Positions 8,967 to 17,217 are shown, numbered from the stretch's first letter. The stretch: 42,574 nucleotides of DNA from RGIG6353 sp045590615 (GCA_045590615.1 JAZNRH010000078.1:1-42574), one strand, 5' to 3'. Notes: a model not told the origin generated them from the sequence alone. Numbers and translations are program-made.

Positions 8967-9230
8967 ATGGTTTCAAAAGAAGTCACAGTAACAAATAGCG
9001 TAGGTCTCCACGCAAGACCCGCGACATATTTTATTCAAAAGGCTAATACCTATAAAGCTTCTGTTTGGATAGAGAGAGGCGACAGACGCGCCAACGCGAA
9101 GAGCTTGCTGGGAGTACTTTCACTCGGAATAGTGAAGGGCTCGGATATCAAGCTTATTGCTGACGGTGTGGACGAAAACGATGCAATCAACGAGCTTGCT
9201 ACATTGATTTTGAAGGGCTTTATTGATTAA
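8967..9230 (+). CDS. ptsH: HPr family phosphocarrier protein
   Basis: HPr carries phosphate between enzyme I and the sugar-specific PTS components. The 87-residue length is normal. The active-site His is His15 in GLHARPA, and Ser46 in AKSLLG is the position phosphorylated by HPr kinase in Gram-positive bacteria for catabolite control, so this is HPr-like rather than the His-less Crh. Binding site TTAGGAGC lies before the ATG. It has its own promoter and a terminator-like hairpin immediately after, so it is probably mostly monocistronic. No other PTS gene is in the window, and whether this is the main HPr of the cell cannot be told here. Confidence 0.92.
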   Translation: MVSKEVTVTNSVGLHARPATYFIQKANTYKASVWIERGDRRANAKSLLGVLSLGIVKGSDIKLIADGVDENDAINELATLILKGFID

Positions 9231-9244
9231 TTGATTGCGCTAAC

Positions 9245-9278
9245 GCTGTTCACCATTTTGGTGAACAGCTATTTTTTT
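9245..9278 (+). terminator. intrinsic terminator between HPr and uvrC
   Basis: Perfect 10-bp stem (9245-9254 with 9260-9269), loop ATTTT, then a T-rich run TATTTTTTT. It lies only 14 bases before the uvrC ATG, so uvrC either depends on read-through or on a promoter I cannot identify. Confidence 0.85.
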
Positions 9279-9292
9279 ATAGGTGATATATT

Positions 9293-11155
9293 ATGAATGA
9301 AAAAATTGACGCATTACTCGTAAAAGCACGGCTTCTTCCTGCGACTCCGGGTGTATATAAAATGCTCGATAAAAACGGCAAGGTAATATACGTAGGAAAG
9401 TCGAAGGTATTAAGGAACCGTGTTTCTCAATATTTTCAGAATATCGATTCGCACCCTCCAAAGACTTTCAAAATGGTCGAGAGGGTGAACGATTTCGAGG
9501 TCGTTTTCACCGATACCGAAAACGAAGCACTCGTTTTGGAAAACGAGCTTATAAAGCTTTTTTCTCCCAAATTCAATATAAGGCTCAAGGACGATAAGAG
9601 CTATCCGTATATAAAGCTATCGACTTCACAAAAATTTCCGAGGCTTACGATGGTTCGCTCAATGCAGGCAGACAGAACGAAGAGTGATAAGTTTTTTGGA
9701 CCTTATTCATCAGCATCTGCAGTTTACAGTATTATTGATACCGTCAACAAGCTGTTCAGACTACCAACCTGCAAGCTCAGGTTTCCTCAGGATTTTGGCA
9801 AGAACCGTCCTTGTCTCAATTATCATATCAATAAGTGCTGTGGCTTGTGCAGGGGAGTGATAAGCGAGGACGAGTACAGACAGACGGTAAACTCTGTAGT
9901 TTCCTTTCTCAAGTCTGATTACGAGGGGGTTATTAAGGAGCTTGAAGCCAAGATGCTCAAGTCTGCAGAAGAACTGAATTTTGAGGACGCCGCCGAAAAA
10001 AGAAATCTCATTGCTTCTATCAAAAATCTGCGTCAGCAACAAAAAATTGTATTTGACGATAAGGTGGAAAGAGACGTTTTTGGTTTTTACAGCGACGATA
10101 TTTCCTCCTGCATTGCTGTCAGCATTGTAAGGGACGGAAGGATTATTGATAACGAAAGATTTATTTTTACGGGTGACGAAATCATCAATAGCGAAACCTT
10201 TTCGCAATTTCTTTTGGAATATTACAAGAAAAGAGAGTACGTTCCAAAGGAAGTTCTTATCCCCGTTGAATTTTATTCCGAAGCTCTTGAAGAGCTGAGA
10301 AGGTATTTTTCAGCTCAGCTGTTAAAAAGTGTCAAGTTCATTTATCCCGAAAAGGGTGAACTCAAGCGCGCCGTTGTGATGGCAGGCGAAAACGCAAGGG
10401 AATATTCACTCCATAAAAGGCAGGTAGAGGACAAGACCGATGAAAAGCTCGCTGAGCTTGCAATGTTGCTTGGACTTGAGGTATTGCCCGAGAGAATAGA
10501 GGCGTACGATATTTCCAATTCAGCCGATCAGCATACAACAGCAGGTCTGATTTGCATAAAAAACGGACGTTTTTATAAAAGGGATTATAAGCTTTTCAAT
10601 ATCAGGAGCGCAGCACTTGACGACTATACCTCTATGGCAGAGGCAATAGATAGAAGGCTGAACAGATATTTTGAAGATATAAGAGAAAAGGGCTTTTCGG
10701 ATAGTTGGGAGCTGCCCGACCTCTTTTTACTCGACGGTGGAAAGGGGCACGTATCAACAATAAAGGGAGTGCTTGATAAGTATGGACTCGAAATCCCCGT
10801 CTTTGGAATGGTAAAGGACGAGCATCACAAAACACGTACTCTCGTTGATACAGAAAACGAAATTTCAATAGCGCATAACACGAGAGTATTCAATTTTATT
10901 TATGGTATACAAGAAGAAATCCATCGCTTTACGTTTAGCGCTATGGATAAAAAAAGAAGAAAGACGGTAACCCATCTTTCGATTGAAAAAATAAAGGGAA
11001 TAGGACCTAAAAAGGCAAAAGCACTCATGGCTCATTTCAAGAGCATAAAGGCTTTGAAAAAAGCAAGTGTGGACGAAATATCTGCTGTCAAGGGAATATC
11101 TGTCAGAGACGCCGAAGAAATCCACAGTTACTTTATTGACAATAAAAACGATTGA
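9293..11155 (+). CDS. uvrC: excinuclease ABC subunit C
   Basis: Makes the two incisions in nucleotide excision repair with UvrA and UvrB. Domains in order: GIY-YIG nuclease at residues ~15-95 (GVYKML, VIYVGKSK), a Cys cluster near 165-185 (CKLRF, CLNYHINKCCGLC), the UvrB-interacting UVR helix near 205-240 (FEDAAEKRNLI), the RNase H-like 5' nuclease around 380-540 (EAYDISN, FLLDGGKGH), and tandem helix-hairpin-helix motifs at the C-terminus (IKGIGPKKAKALMAHF, AVKGISVRDAEEI). 620 residues, typical. Ribosome binding site AGGTGAT precedes ATG 9293. It starts 62 bases after HPr, behind a terminator. Confidence 0.97.
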   Translation: MNEKIDALLVKARLLPATPGVYKMLDKNGKVIYVGKSKVLRNRVSQYFQNIDSHPPKTFKMVERVNDFEVVFTDTENEALVLENELIKLFSPKFNIRLKDDKSYPYIKLSTSQKFPRLTMVRSMQADRTKSDKFFGPYSSASAVYSIIDTVNKLFRLPTCKLRFPQDFGKNRPCLNYHINKCCGLCRGVISEDEYRQTVNSVVSFLKSDYEGVIKELEAKMLKSAEELNFEDAAEKRNLIASIKNLRQQQKIVFDDKVERDVFGFYSDDISSCIAVSIVRDGRIIDNERFIFTGDEIINSETFSQFLLEYYKKREYVPKEVLIPVEFYSEALEELRRYFSAQLLKSVKFIYPEKGELKRAVVMAGENAREYSLHKRQVEDKTDEKLAELAMLLGLEVLPERIEAYDISNSADQHTTAGLICIKNGRFYKRDYKLFNIRSAALDDYTSMAEAIDRRLNRYFEDIREKGFSDSWELPDLFLLDGGKGHVSTIKGVLDKYGLEIPVFGMVKDEHHKTRTLVDTENEISIAHNTRVFNFIYGIQEEIHRFTFSAMDKKRRKTVTHLSIEKIKGIGPKKAKALMAHFKSIKALKKASVDEISAVKGISVRDAEEIHSYFIDNKND

Positions 11156-11201
11156 TTTTGAGTAAAAATGTACAAAAAATTACGCAATTTCATAATTTTC
11201 C

Positions 11202-11230
11202 TTTACTTTTATTCATTCTTGTGGTATCAT
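11202..11230 (+). promoter_or_regulatory. sigma-A promoter for the HTH-S24 regulator operon
   Basis: TTTACT (11202-11207), 17-base spacer, TATCAT (11225-11230) with an extended -10 TGG. The ATG is at 11261 behind AAAGGTGAA. Confidence 0.7.
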
Positions 11231-11260
11231 TAATTGATAACCAAACGAAAGGTGAATTAA

Positions 11261-11974
11261 ATGAGTTTTAATAAAAAGGTAGTCAAACTACTCAAGGAAA
11301 AAAAGAAGACCAAGGCACAGCTTGCCAAGGCTGCAGGAATACCGTACACAACACTTGACAGTATGCTCAAGCGTGACTCGGATGCGGCAAGACTTGCCAC
11401 TATTTATAAGATAGCCGGCGAGCTCGACGTTTCGGTAGAAGAGCTTGTATTTGATGATTACTCTCTTAGCAGTAAGAAAAACGATTTCAGCGACAGCGAG
11501 CTTGCCTTGATAGAAAGCTATCGTTCAATTGACGAAAGGGGCAGGGGGTCGGTGAACGCAATATTGGGATATGAGCTTGCAAGAGTAAAGGCAATGTCCT
11601 CCAAGGCTAAGGACTCGGTCAGAAAAATACCCGTTTATATGTCGCCTGCAGCAGCAGGTGAGCCTCTTCCTATCCTTGCCGATGATTATTCTCTTGTCAA
11701 GGCAGATGCTCCTGATGAGGCGAGCTTCGGTATCAAAATCAGTGGAGACAGTATGGAGCCGATGATTGCAGATGCGTCTGTAGTATGGGTTAAAAAGCAG
11801 GAGAGCATTAATCAGGGAGATATAGGTGTTTTCGTTCTCAATGGAGAAAGCCTTTGCAAGAAGCTCGAGTACATAGACGGCAAGTGCTCACTTGTTTCTA
11901 TCAACACTAAGTATGCACCGATCGAGGTGCTTGAAAGTGATGATTTAAGAGTTATAGGAAGGGTAATATTGTAA
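11261..11974 (+). CDS. HTH-type transcriptional regulator with S24 (LexA/CI-like) self-cleavage domain
   Basis: 237 residues. Residues ~5-65 form an XRE-type helix-turn-helix (AQLAKAAGIPYTTLDSML is the HTH core). Residues ~122-237 form an S24 peptidase domain: an Ala-Gly cleavage site at A132-G133 in MSPAAAGEP, the catalytic Ser164 in SGDSMEP, and the general-base Lys200 in LCKKLE. All parts needed for RecA-stimulated autocleavage are therefore present. The HTH resembles phage CI-like repressors rather than the winged helix of LexA. No phage genes are nearby. The stop overlaps the next ATG by one base (TAATG), so the regulator and the M23-like envelope protein form one operon. Confidence 0.9.
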   Translation: MSFNKKVVKLLKEKKKTKAQLAKAAGIPYTTLDSMLKRDSDAARLATIYKIAGELDVSVEELVFDDYSLSSKKNDFSDSELALIESYRSIDERGRGSVNAILGYELARVKAMSSKAKDSVRKIPVYMSPAAAGEPLPILADDYSLVKADAPDEASFGIKISGDSMEPMIADASVVWVKKQESINQGDIGVFVLNGESLCKKLEYIDGKCSLVSINTKYAPIEVLESDDLRVIGRVIL

Positions 11975-13644
11975 TGAATAAAAAATCTTTATTTTTAATC
12001 GTTTTGTTTTTGCCCGCTATAATAGCCGGAATTTGGTATCTTTCGGTTTCGGGAGATAATTATACCGTTTCAAACGTCACAAGCGTCTCGCTGATTATGG
12101 CAGACGATACTGTTTATGATTATACCGGGGATAGTGACAAGGAGTTTCTCGTTCGCTTCAAAAAGAATATCGTGTCGGTAGAGAAGCAGGAGTTTAATCC
12201 CGAGGTCTACTCTCTTTACGAACTCAGATTTGAGCGAGTTCACGATAGCTCAATCTATTATCTTTGTCTCAGTGCCGACGTGAGAAATTGTCTTGCCTAC
12301 GATGAAAAGGGCAATTGGTACAGGATCAATAAGGATTATGCAAGAGAGTTCCTTGCAAAGTATGAGGTGAGTGACGTCTACCGTTACAGCAATATTCCGT
12401 CGGTTCTTTTTGCTTCCGGTGGAAACACCGTGACTATGTCGCCCACTCAGGCAAAGTGGTATTACCTTCTTTCCGACGAGAGCTATTGTGAGCTTAGTTC
12501 AAACACCCCTCCAACAACAGCTTCAGAGCTGTACGTTACGGCAGGAAACGGCTTTGAATTTGATTTTGACGTCGAGCCCGATTGGTACAACGTAAAGCTT
12601 TATGACGGTGAGCTTTTAGCATACGACGGTCTGCTTGATACGGTTGCAGAATTTTCATACGATAAGGAATGTCAGCTCAGGGCAGTAATTTCAGCCGAGT
12701 GGTACGAGGGTACTACCTCACTTTATTACGGTGAGGCAGTTTACGACTTTTATTTTGATTATGATATCAAGGCTTCGTATTCGCTCAGCAAGGAGACCCT
12801 CAATTCAGGTGAGGTGCTTTTTGTCAAGCTCAAGAATGCAGATACCGAGGACCTTGAGATTACCACCACCCTTGAAGGTGTAGATGGACTTATTGCATAC
12901 CCCAACGCCAATAACGGAAAAATGATACTCGTTCCAATCCCGATTGAAGCAACTGCAGGGGAGTATCGCTTGAGCGTTAAGTCTGATAAAACCAACCTGT
13001 CAATTCCCTTCAGCGTAAACGCAAAGGATTTTGGCAGCTCGAGCGTCAGCTTTGTCTATTCCGAAACGGCAGACGAATACAGCTCTGCGTTGAAGAGCTT
13101 CAAAAACGAAATCTCTCCGTCGTTTACAAAGACTACTGCATATCCCGTATGGGCTATGGAGCTCGTATCGCCTGTTAAGAAGTTCGTTGATGACAAGGAG
13201 CAATATTGGATTTCTTCACCCTCGTTTGGCGCAAAGCAGACGGTGGGTGGTGTAGAAATAGCCGAACGCAACCTTGGAATACACTACGTAAAATCAGTTG
13301 CAGTTGACGAGCTTCCTGTCAGAGCAATTGCTCACGGTACGGTAGTATTCTCGGGAGTTACGACTCTTTACGGAAACACAGTTGTCCTTGATCACGGAAT
13401 GGGTGTCAAGTCGGTTTACGGACATCTTGACAGACTTGAATATCCTGCCGAACAGGGATATACGGTTGAGATGGGCGCCTTCTTGGGTAACGCCGATTCT
13501 GAAGACTTTGCAATTTCTTCAACCGAGTTTTTCTTTGGAATTTGCGTTGGCGACGTTTTTGTCAACCCATATAACTTTATCAACGAACCTCACAAAATCA
13601 CAGATACGGATAAATCGGAAAAGATAGAATTTTTCTTTAATTAA
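11974..13644 (+). CDS. envelope protein with degenerate M23 (LytM-like) domain
   Basis: 556 residues with an N-terminal membrane anchor or uncleaved signal (residues ~4-24), a long extracellular beta-rich middle and a C-terminal M23-type fold at ~430-545 (PVRAIAHGTVVFSG, TVVLDHGMGVKSVYGHL). In active M23 enzymes zinc is held by H-x3-D and an H-x-H; here the first site reads IHYVKS with no Asp, and the last site, normally HLHFEV, reads EFFFGI. Only the YGHL His remains. I infer a non-catalytic protein, comparable in concept with SpoIIQ or EnvC-type M23 domains that bind partners or activate amidases. It is translationally coupled to the S24 regulator. Confidence 0.8.
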   Translation: MNKKSLFLIVLFLPAIIAGIWYLSVSGDNYTVSNVTSVSLIMADDTVYDYTGDSDKEFLVRFKKNIVSVEKQEFNPEVYSLYELRFERVHDSSIYYLCLSADVRNCLAYDEKGNWYRINKDYAREFLAKYEVSDVYRYSNIPSVLFASGGNTVTMSPTQAKWYYLLSDESYCELSSNTPPTTASELYVTAGNGFEFDFDVEPDWYNVKLYDGELLAYDGLLDTVAEFSYDKECQLRAVISAEWYEGTTSLYYGEAVYDFYFDYDIKASYSLSKETLNSGEVLFVKLKNADTEDLEITTTLEGVDGLIAYPNANNGKMILVPIPIEATAGEYRLSVKSDKTNLSIPFSVNAKDFGSSSVSFVYSETADEYSSALKSFKNEISPSFTKTTAYPVWAMELVSPVKKFVDDKEQYWISSPSFGAKQTVGGVEIAERNLGIHYVKSVAVDELPVRAIAHGTVVFSGVTTLYGNTVVLDHGMGVKSVYGHLDRLEYPAEQGYTVEMGAFLGNADSEDFAISSTEFFFGICVGDVFVNPYNFINEPHKITDTDKSEKIEFFFN

Positions 13645-13680
13645 AACAAAAAATGGCTCAAACGAGCCATTTTTTGTTTT
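13643..13680. terminator. bidirectional terminator between convergent genes
   Basis: Perfect 17-bp inverted repeat (13643-13659 with 13664-13680), loop AAAC, with A-run and T-run flanks inside the arms, so it works on both strands. It separates the M23-like gene from the YgiQ gene. Confidence 0.9.
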
Positions 13681-13702
13681 ACAATTCAGCTTTGATGAAA
13701 AT

Positions 13703-15442
13703 TCACTTGCTTCTTCTGTTTTTTGAACCTTTGTTTTTGTGCTTGTTATTTTCCCTTGGTTGCAGGAGTGCTCTTTGCTTTTGCTTTTCCTTGTAATCAG
13801 TAGCTGTGTAAACCTTCTCTTTTGTAAAAGGATTGATGCCCGTATAATACATACAGGTCGAGGTTGTAGACGGGGTGGGGTAGAAGTCTTGCACCTGCTC
13901 GGCAGGTAGACGGTTTTCTTCGATATATTTGGACAGCTTTATAGCATCGTCCATCGTTGAGCCAGGGTGACTTGACATAAGATAAGGAACGACGTATTGC
14001 TCCTTCTCGCATTCTTTTGAAAGCTCGGCGTACTTTTTGCAAAAAGCGTTGTAAACGCTGATTTCGGGTTTGCCCATAAGACGCAGTACGTTGTTGGAAT
14101 TGTGCTCGGGGGCAACTCTGAGCTGACCACTCACGTGGTCGGAAACCAGCTTTTTGAAAAACGTATCGTCGCTGTCGAGCATAACGTAATCAAAGCGTAC
14201 ACCCGAGCGAATAAACACCTTTTTTACACCGTCAACCCTCTCGAGCCTCTTTAACAGCTCTATGTATTCGGAATGGTCCACCACGAGATTTTTACAAGGC
14301 TTGGGGGATAAGCATCTTTTGTTTTTACATATTCCGTGCTCAAGCTGCTTGTCGCAGGCAGGTCTGCGAAAATTTGCAGTCGGTCCTCCGACGTCGTGGA
14401 TATACCCCTTGAAATCGGGCAGCTTTACTAACGCCTTAGCCTCTTCTACACAGGACTCAATCGAGCGTGAGCGAACGGCTCTGCCCTGATGAAATGCAAT
14501 GGCACAAAACGAGCAAGCGCCAAAGCAACCACGGTTGTGGGTGATAGAGAACTTTACCTCTTGTATTGCAGGAACACCACCTTCAGCCTTGTAAATCGGG
14601 TGATAGTCTCTCATATACGGAAGTGAGTACACCTTGTCAAGCTCTTTTCTTTCAAGGGGAGGCATAGATGGGTTTTGCACAAGTATTCGTTTATCGTAGC
14701 CCTCTGTCAGAGTAATGCCTGTTATACTGTCGCAGTTTTCGTATTGTAGGGCAAATGCATCTGCGTATAGCTCCTTGTTACTTTTAAGCTCTTCAATTTC
14801 GCCGATGAACTTATATTCACCCTTTGGCTGATATTCACGCTCACACATAACGCAGGTGCCACGCACGTTTCTGATTTTCTTGACGGGCACACCCTTGTCG
14901 AGAAGCCTTGCAATTTCAACGACAGCCTTTTCGCCCATTCCATAGATGAGAATATCTGCGCCCGAGTCAACGAGTACACTGTTTCTTACCTTGTTATCCC
15001 AATAATCGTAGTGCGCAAAGCGTCTGAGAGAGGCTTCTATACCACCGATTATAATCGGCACGTCGCCATAAGCCTCACGGATTTTATTGGAATACACAAT
15101 AACAGCTCTGTCAGGGCGTCTGCCAATCTGTCCATTAGGTGAGTAGTAGTCATAGTTTCGCTTCTTTTTTGCCGAGGTGTAGTGAGCTACCATTGAGTCA
15201 ATGTTTCCGGAAACGACGAGAAAGGCAAGACGTGGCCTGCCGAATTCCATGAAGCTGTCGGAATTTTTCCAATCGGGCTGTGCAAGGATTGCAACGGTAT
15301 AGCCGTAGCTTTCAAGCACTCTTGAAATAATTGCCACTGCAAAGCTTGAATGGTCGACGTAGGCGTCGCCAGTTACGAATACAAAGTCGGGCTGCTCCCA
15401 GCCGTATTCTTCCATTTCTTTTTTGTTGATTGGTAAAAACAT
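13703..15442 (-). CDS. YgiQ family radical SAM protein
   Basis: Radical SAM protein of about 579 residues. The iron-sulfur motif is C306-x3-C310-x2-C313 in NRGCFGACSFC. N-terminal YgiQ features include FVTGDAYVDHSSFA near residue 22 and GGIEASLRRFAHYDYW near 133; VGGPTANFRRP and the APEHNSNNVLRLMGKP segment are also typical. The C-terminus is basic and Lys/Asn-rich. I start it at 15442, where ATG follows AGGAG by seven bases; the reading frame continues 20 codons upstream without a binding site. The reaction of YgiQ proteins is not established. It is transcribed divergently from the YfbR-like gene. Confidence 0.9.
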   Translation of the reverse strand: MFLPINKKEMEEYGWEQPDFVFVTGDAYVDHSSFAVAIISRVLESYGYTVAILAQPDWKNSDSFMEFGRPRLAFLVVSGNIDSMVAHYTSAKKKRNYDYYSPNGQIGRRPDRAVIVYSNKIREAYGDVPIIIGGIEASLRRFAHYDYWDNKVRNSVLVDSGADILIYGMGEKAVVEIARLLDKGVPVKKIRNVRGTCVMCEREYQPKGEYKFIGEIEELKSNKELYADAFALQYENCDSITGITLTEGYDKRILVQNPSMPPLERKELDKVYSLPYMRDYHPIYKAEGGVPAIQEVKFSITHNRGCFGACSFCAIAFHQGRAVRSRSIESCVEEAKALVKLPDFKGYIHDVGGPTANFRRPACDKQLEHGICKNKRCLSPKPCKNLVVDHSEYIELLKRLERVDGVKKVFIRSGVRFDYVMLDSDDTFFKKLVSDHVSGQLRVAPEHNSNNVLRLMGKPEISVYNAFCKKYAELSKECEKEQYVVPYLMSSHPGSTMDDAIKLSKYIEENRLPAEQVQDFYPTPSTTSTCMYYTGINPFTKEKVYTATDYKEKQKQRALLQPRENNKHKNKGSKNRRSK

Positions 15443-15467
15443 TTTTGGCTCCTGCGTTTTTTTCTTA

Positions 15468-15496
15468 ATTATACAATAAAAATCTCTCAAATGCAA
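15468..15496 (-). promoter_or_regulatory. sigma-A promoter for the YgiQ gene
   Basis: On the minus strand TTGCAT (15496-15491), 17-base spacer, TATAAT (15473-15468). Its -35 box directly abuts the -35 box of the divergent promoter. Confidence 0.85.
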
Positions 15497-15525
15497 TTGC
15501 AAATGAAAAAAATCTATGCTATAAT
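15497..15525 (+). promoter_or_regulatory. sigma-A promoter for the YfbR-like/HAD operon
   Basis: TTGCAA (15497-15502), 17-base spacer, TATAAT (15520-15525) with extended -10 TGC. The two divergent -35 boxes sit back to back as ATGCAATTGCAA at 15491-15502. Confidence 0.85.
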
Positions 15526-15559
15526 ATAAAATAATATAAAAACTTTACAAGAGGTTGAT

Positions 15560-16165
15560 ATGGAAAATAAAAAGGACAGAACAGGCGAGTTTCTTGCTCT
15601 GTTATTTCGCCAAAAGGATATAAACCGTTGGGGACTTATGAGGAATATCTATACCGAGACACTCAGCGAGCATTGCTGTGAGGTGGCTTTGGTTTCACAC
15701 ACACTTGCCCTTATTGGTAATAAAAAATATTCGGGAAGCTATGACGTCAATAGAATTACCTCTGCAGCATTGTATCACGATATGAGCGAAATACTTACAG
15801 GTGACCTTCCAACTCCCGTAAAATACTATAATTCCGAGATTAAAACTGCATATAAGAAAATAGAAAAAACAGCCGAGAATATTCTTCTTGACCTTATTTC
15901 AGATGATTTTGAAGAGGACTATAAAGAACTTATTAATCTTAGCGACGAGGAAAAGCTGATAATCAAATCTGCAGATAAAATATGCGCTTATATAAAGTGT
16001 CTTGACGAGCTTTCGGCAGGCAACCGTGAGTTTATCGAGGCAGAGCGCTCTATAAAAAAACAGCTTGACGAAATTTCGTCTCCCGAGGCAAAGTATTTTA
16101 TTGATAATTATCTTGACGCCTTTACAAAGCCTCTTGATGATATAACACTCGGTGGCGCAAAATGA
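15560..16165 (+). CDS. HD-domain nucleotidase, YfbR-like (5'-deoxynucleotidase)
   Basis: 201 residues of the YfbR/HD_3 group, which dephosphorylates deoxynucleoside 5'-monophosphates in nucleotide salvage. Visible motifs: RWGLMRN near residue 22, LSEHCCEVA (the first metal-binding His), ALYHDMSE (the HD pair) and TGDLPTPVKYY, the strongest signature of this group; the catalytic-site Asp of the C-terminal helix region lies in SADKICAYIKC. Start ATG 15560 follows AAGAGGTTG. Its last four bases overlap the HAD phosphatase start (ATGA). Both enzymes remove phosphate from small substrates, so a joint housekeeping role in nucleotide or phosphometabolite clean-up is plausible. Confidence 0.88.
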   Translation: MENKKDRTGEFLALLFRQKDINRWGLMRNIYTETLSEHCCEVALVSHTLALIGNKKYSGSYDVNRITSAALYHDMSEILTGDLPTPVKYYNSEIKTAYKKIEKTAENILLDLISDDFEEDYKELINLSDEEKLIIKSADKICAYIKCLDELSAGNREFIEAERSIKKQLDEISSPEAKYFIDNYLDAFTKPLDDITLGGAK

Positions 16166-16791
16166 AAAAGGCTTTGATATTTGACCTTGACGGTACACTC
16201 GTAGACACACTTGAGGATATTGGGGCAGCCGTAAACGCTACCTTGCTTCACTATAATCTGCCAACTCACTCTTTGCTCGAAATAAAAAAGATGATAGGAA
16301 AGGGCGCAAAAAACCTAATCACACGCGCTCTGCCCGAGGATAAAAGAGAGGAAGGCTTTGTGGACGAGGCTCTTGCGTACTATCGCGCATACTATGATTC
16401 GCATCTGATTGTGCATACCAGAGTTTACAATGGACTTGAAAGCGTTTTGAGAGAGCTCAAAAACAAGGGTGTTATTATGGCAGTTTTGTCCAACAAGGAC
16501 GACTCGCACGTAGTGAAAATCGTCAATACTCTTTTACCTGATATTTTTGAAACAGCAATGGGCTTCAATCCACGCTTTCAGCGAAAGCCCAACCCCGAGT
16601 CGCTTGTTGCAATGATGAACGGACTTGGCGTTTCGCCCGAGGATACAGCATACGTCGGAGACCTTATTGTTGATGCCGAAACTGCAAAAAATGCAGGCGT
16701 CACCTCGGTTATAGTTGAATGGGGCTTTGACACCGTTGATTTTGATGCCGACTTTATAATAAGTACCCCCGAAGAATTATATACAATATAG
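16162..16791 (+). CDS. HAD-IA family hydrolase, phosphoglycolate phosphatase-like
   Basis: 209 residues. HAD motif I is DLDGTLVDT at residues 8-16 (nucleophile Asp plus acid/base Asp), motif II is the Ser in VLSNKDD near 111, motif III the Lys in QRKPNPE near 139, and motif IV GDLIVDAETA near 169. The helical cap lies between motifs I and II as in Gph/PGP phosphatases. These remove phosphate from 2-phosphoglycolate or from pyrophosphate and other small substrates; the exact substrate cannot be read from sequence. It overlaps the YfbR-like gene by four bases and is followed by a strong terminator. Confidence 0.88.
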   Translation: MKKALIFDLDGTLVDTLEDIGAAVNATLLHYNLPTHSLLEIKKMIGKGAKNLITRALPEDKREEGFVDEALAYYRAYYDSHLIVHTRVYNGLESVLRELKNKGVIMAVLSNKDDSHVVKIVNTLLPDIFETAMGFNPRFQRKPNPESLVAMMNGLGVSPEDTAYVGDLIVDAETAKNAGVTSVIVEWGFDTVDFDADFIISTPEELYTI

Positions 16792-16792
16792 A

Positions 16793-16842
16793 ATAGAGGG
16801 CGTAAAAAAGCAATGCTTTTTTACGCCCTCTATATTGTTTTT
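16793..16842 (+). terminator. intrinsic terminator after the HAD gene
   Basis: Long inverted repeat (16793-16811 with 16815-16833), GC-rich at its base (GAGGGCG) and A/T-rich towards a tight loop, followed by TTGTTTTT. Two bases after the stop codon. Confidence 0.85.
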
Positions 16843-16856
16843 AAGTGGAATAAAGC

Positions 16857-16909
16857 AAGGTGACGTTAGTAAATCAGCTTATTTCTGTTTTTCAGATGTC
16901 ACCTTTTTT
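16857..16909. repeat. inverted repeat with long loop, terminator-like
   Basis: AAGGTGAC (16857-16864) pairs with GTCACCTT (16898-16905) across a 33-base loop that may itself fold; a T6 run follows on the plus strand. It lies just beyond the end of the minus-strand microprotein gene and after the plus-strand HAD terminator. It could be the microprotein's 3' hairpin or a small structured RNA. Confidence 0.45.
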
Positions 16910-16921
16910 ATAGCCCTTATT

Positions 16922-17044
16922 TTAACCGAGAGTAAAGAGTATAACAATCAAGGCGATGATTACAATCCATACCCAAAGGTCGTTGTTGCCAAAAGCATTT
17001 GAGATGCCAGAATTACATGTGTTACATGAGTTACAGCAAGCCAT
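16922..17044 (-). CDS. 40-residue Cys-rich, membrane-anchored microprotein
   Basis: A 41-codon frame that passes every check for a real small gene. ATG at 17044 is preceded by AAGGAGG (complement of 17053-17059) with an 8-base spacer, one of the strongest binding sites in the window. The product begins MACCNSCNTCNSG, with four Cys in the first ten residues, then FGNNDLW, then one hydrophobic helix of about 16 residues (VWIVIIALIVILFTLG) that ends the protein. The layout (Cys/Gly/Asn-rich head, one C-terminal helix) recalls YjcZ-type small sporulation proteins of Firmicutes, but I do not recognise a named family. The Cys residues could bind metal or form disulfides. No convincing sigma-A promoter is visible upstream on this strand, which would fit a specialised sigma factor. 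Confidence 0.75.
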   Translation of the reverse strand: MACCNSCNTCNSGISNAFGNNDLWVWIVIIALIVILFTLG

Positions 17045-17188
17045 TGTTTATCCCTCCTTCTATCACCATAATATGTCGCATTGCCTTTGTGGTGAGGGCG
17101 AAAAAATCATTTGCTCTCCCAACTAAAGCTCAAAGCCATGACAATTAAAAATATTGAACTTATTTTTGCTTAATTTTTAATCAAACTA

Positions 17189-17217
17189 TTGAATTGTGGA
17201 AATTATTATGATACAAT
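17189..17217 (+). promoter_or_regulatory. sigma-A promoter for metG
   Basis: TTGAAT (17189-17194), 17-base spacer, TACAAT (17212-17217) with extended -10 TGA. The leader to the TTG start is about 105 bases and shows no T-box element. 17060-17188, between the microprotein start and this promoter, is AT-rich with no gene. Confidence 0.8.

Noticed and set aside
11261..11974. S24 repressor as sign of a prophage
   Set aside because: No integrase, structural or lysis gene lies near; both flanks are housekeeping genes.
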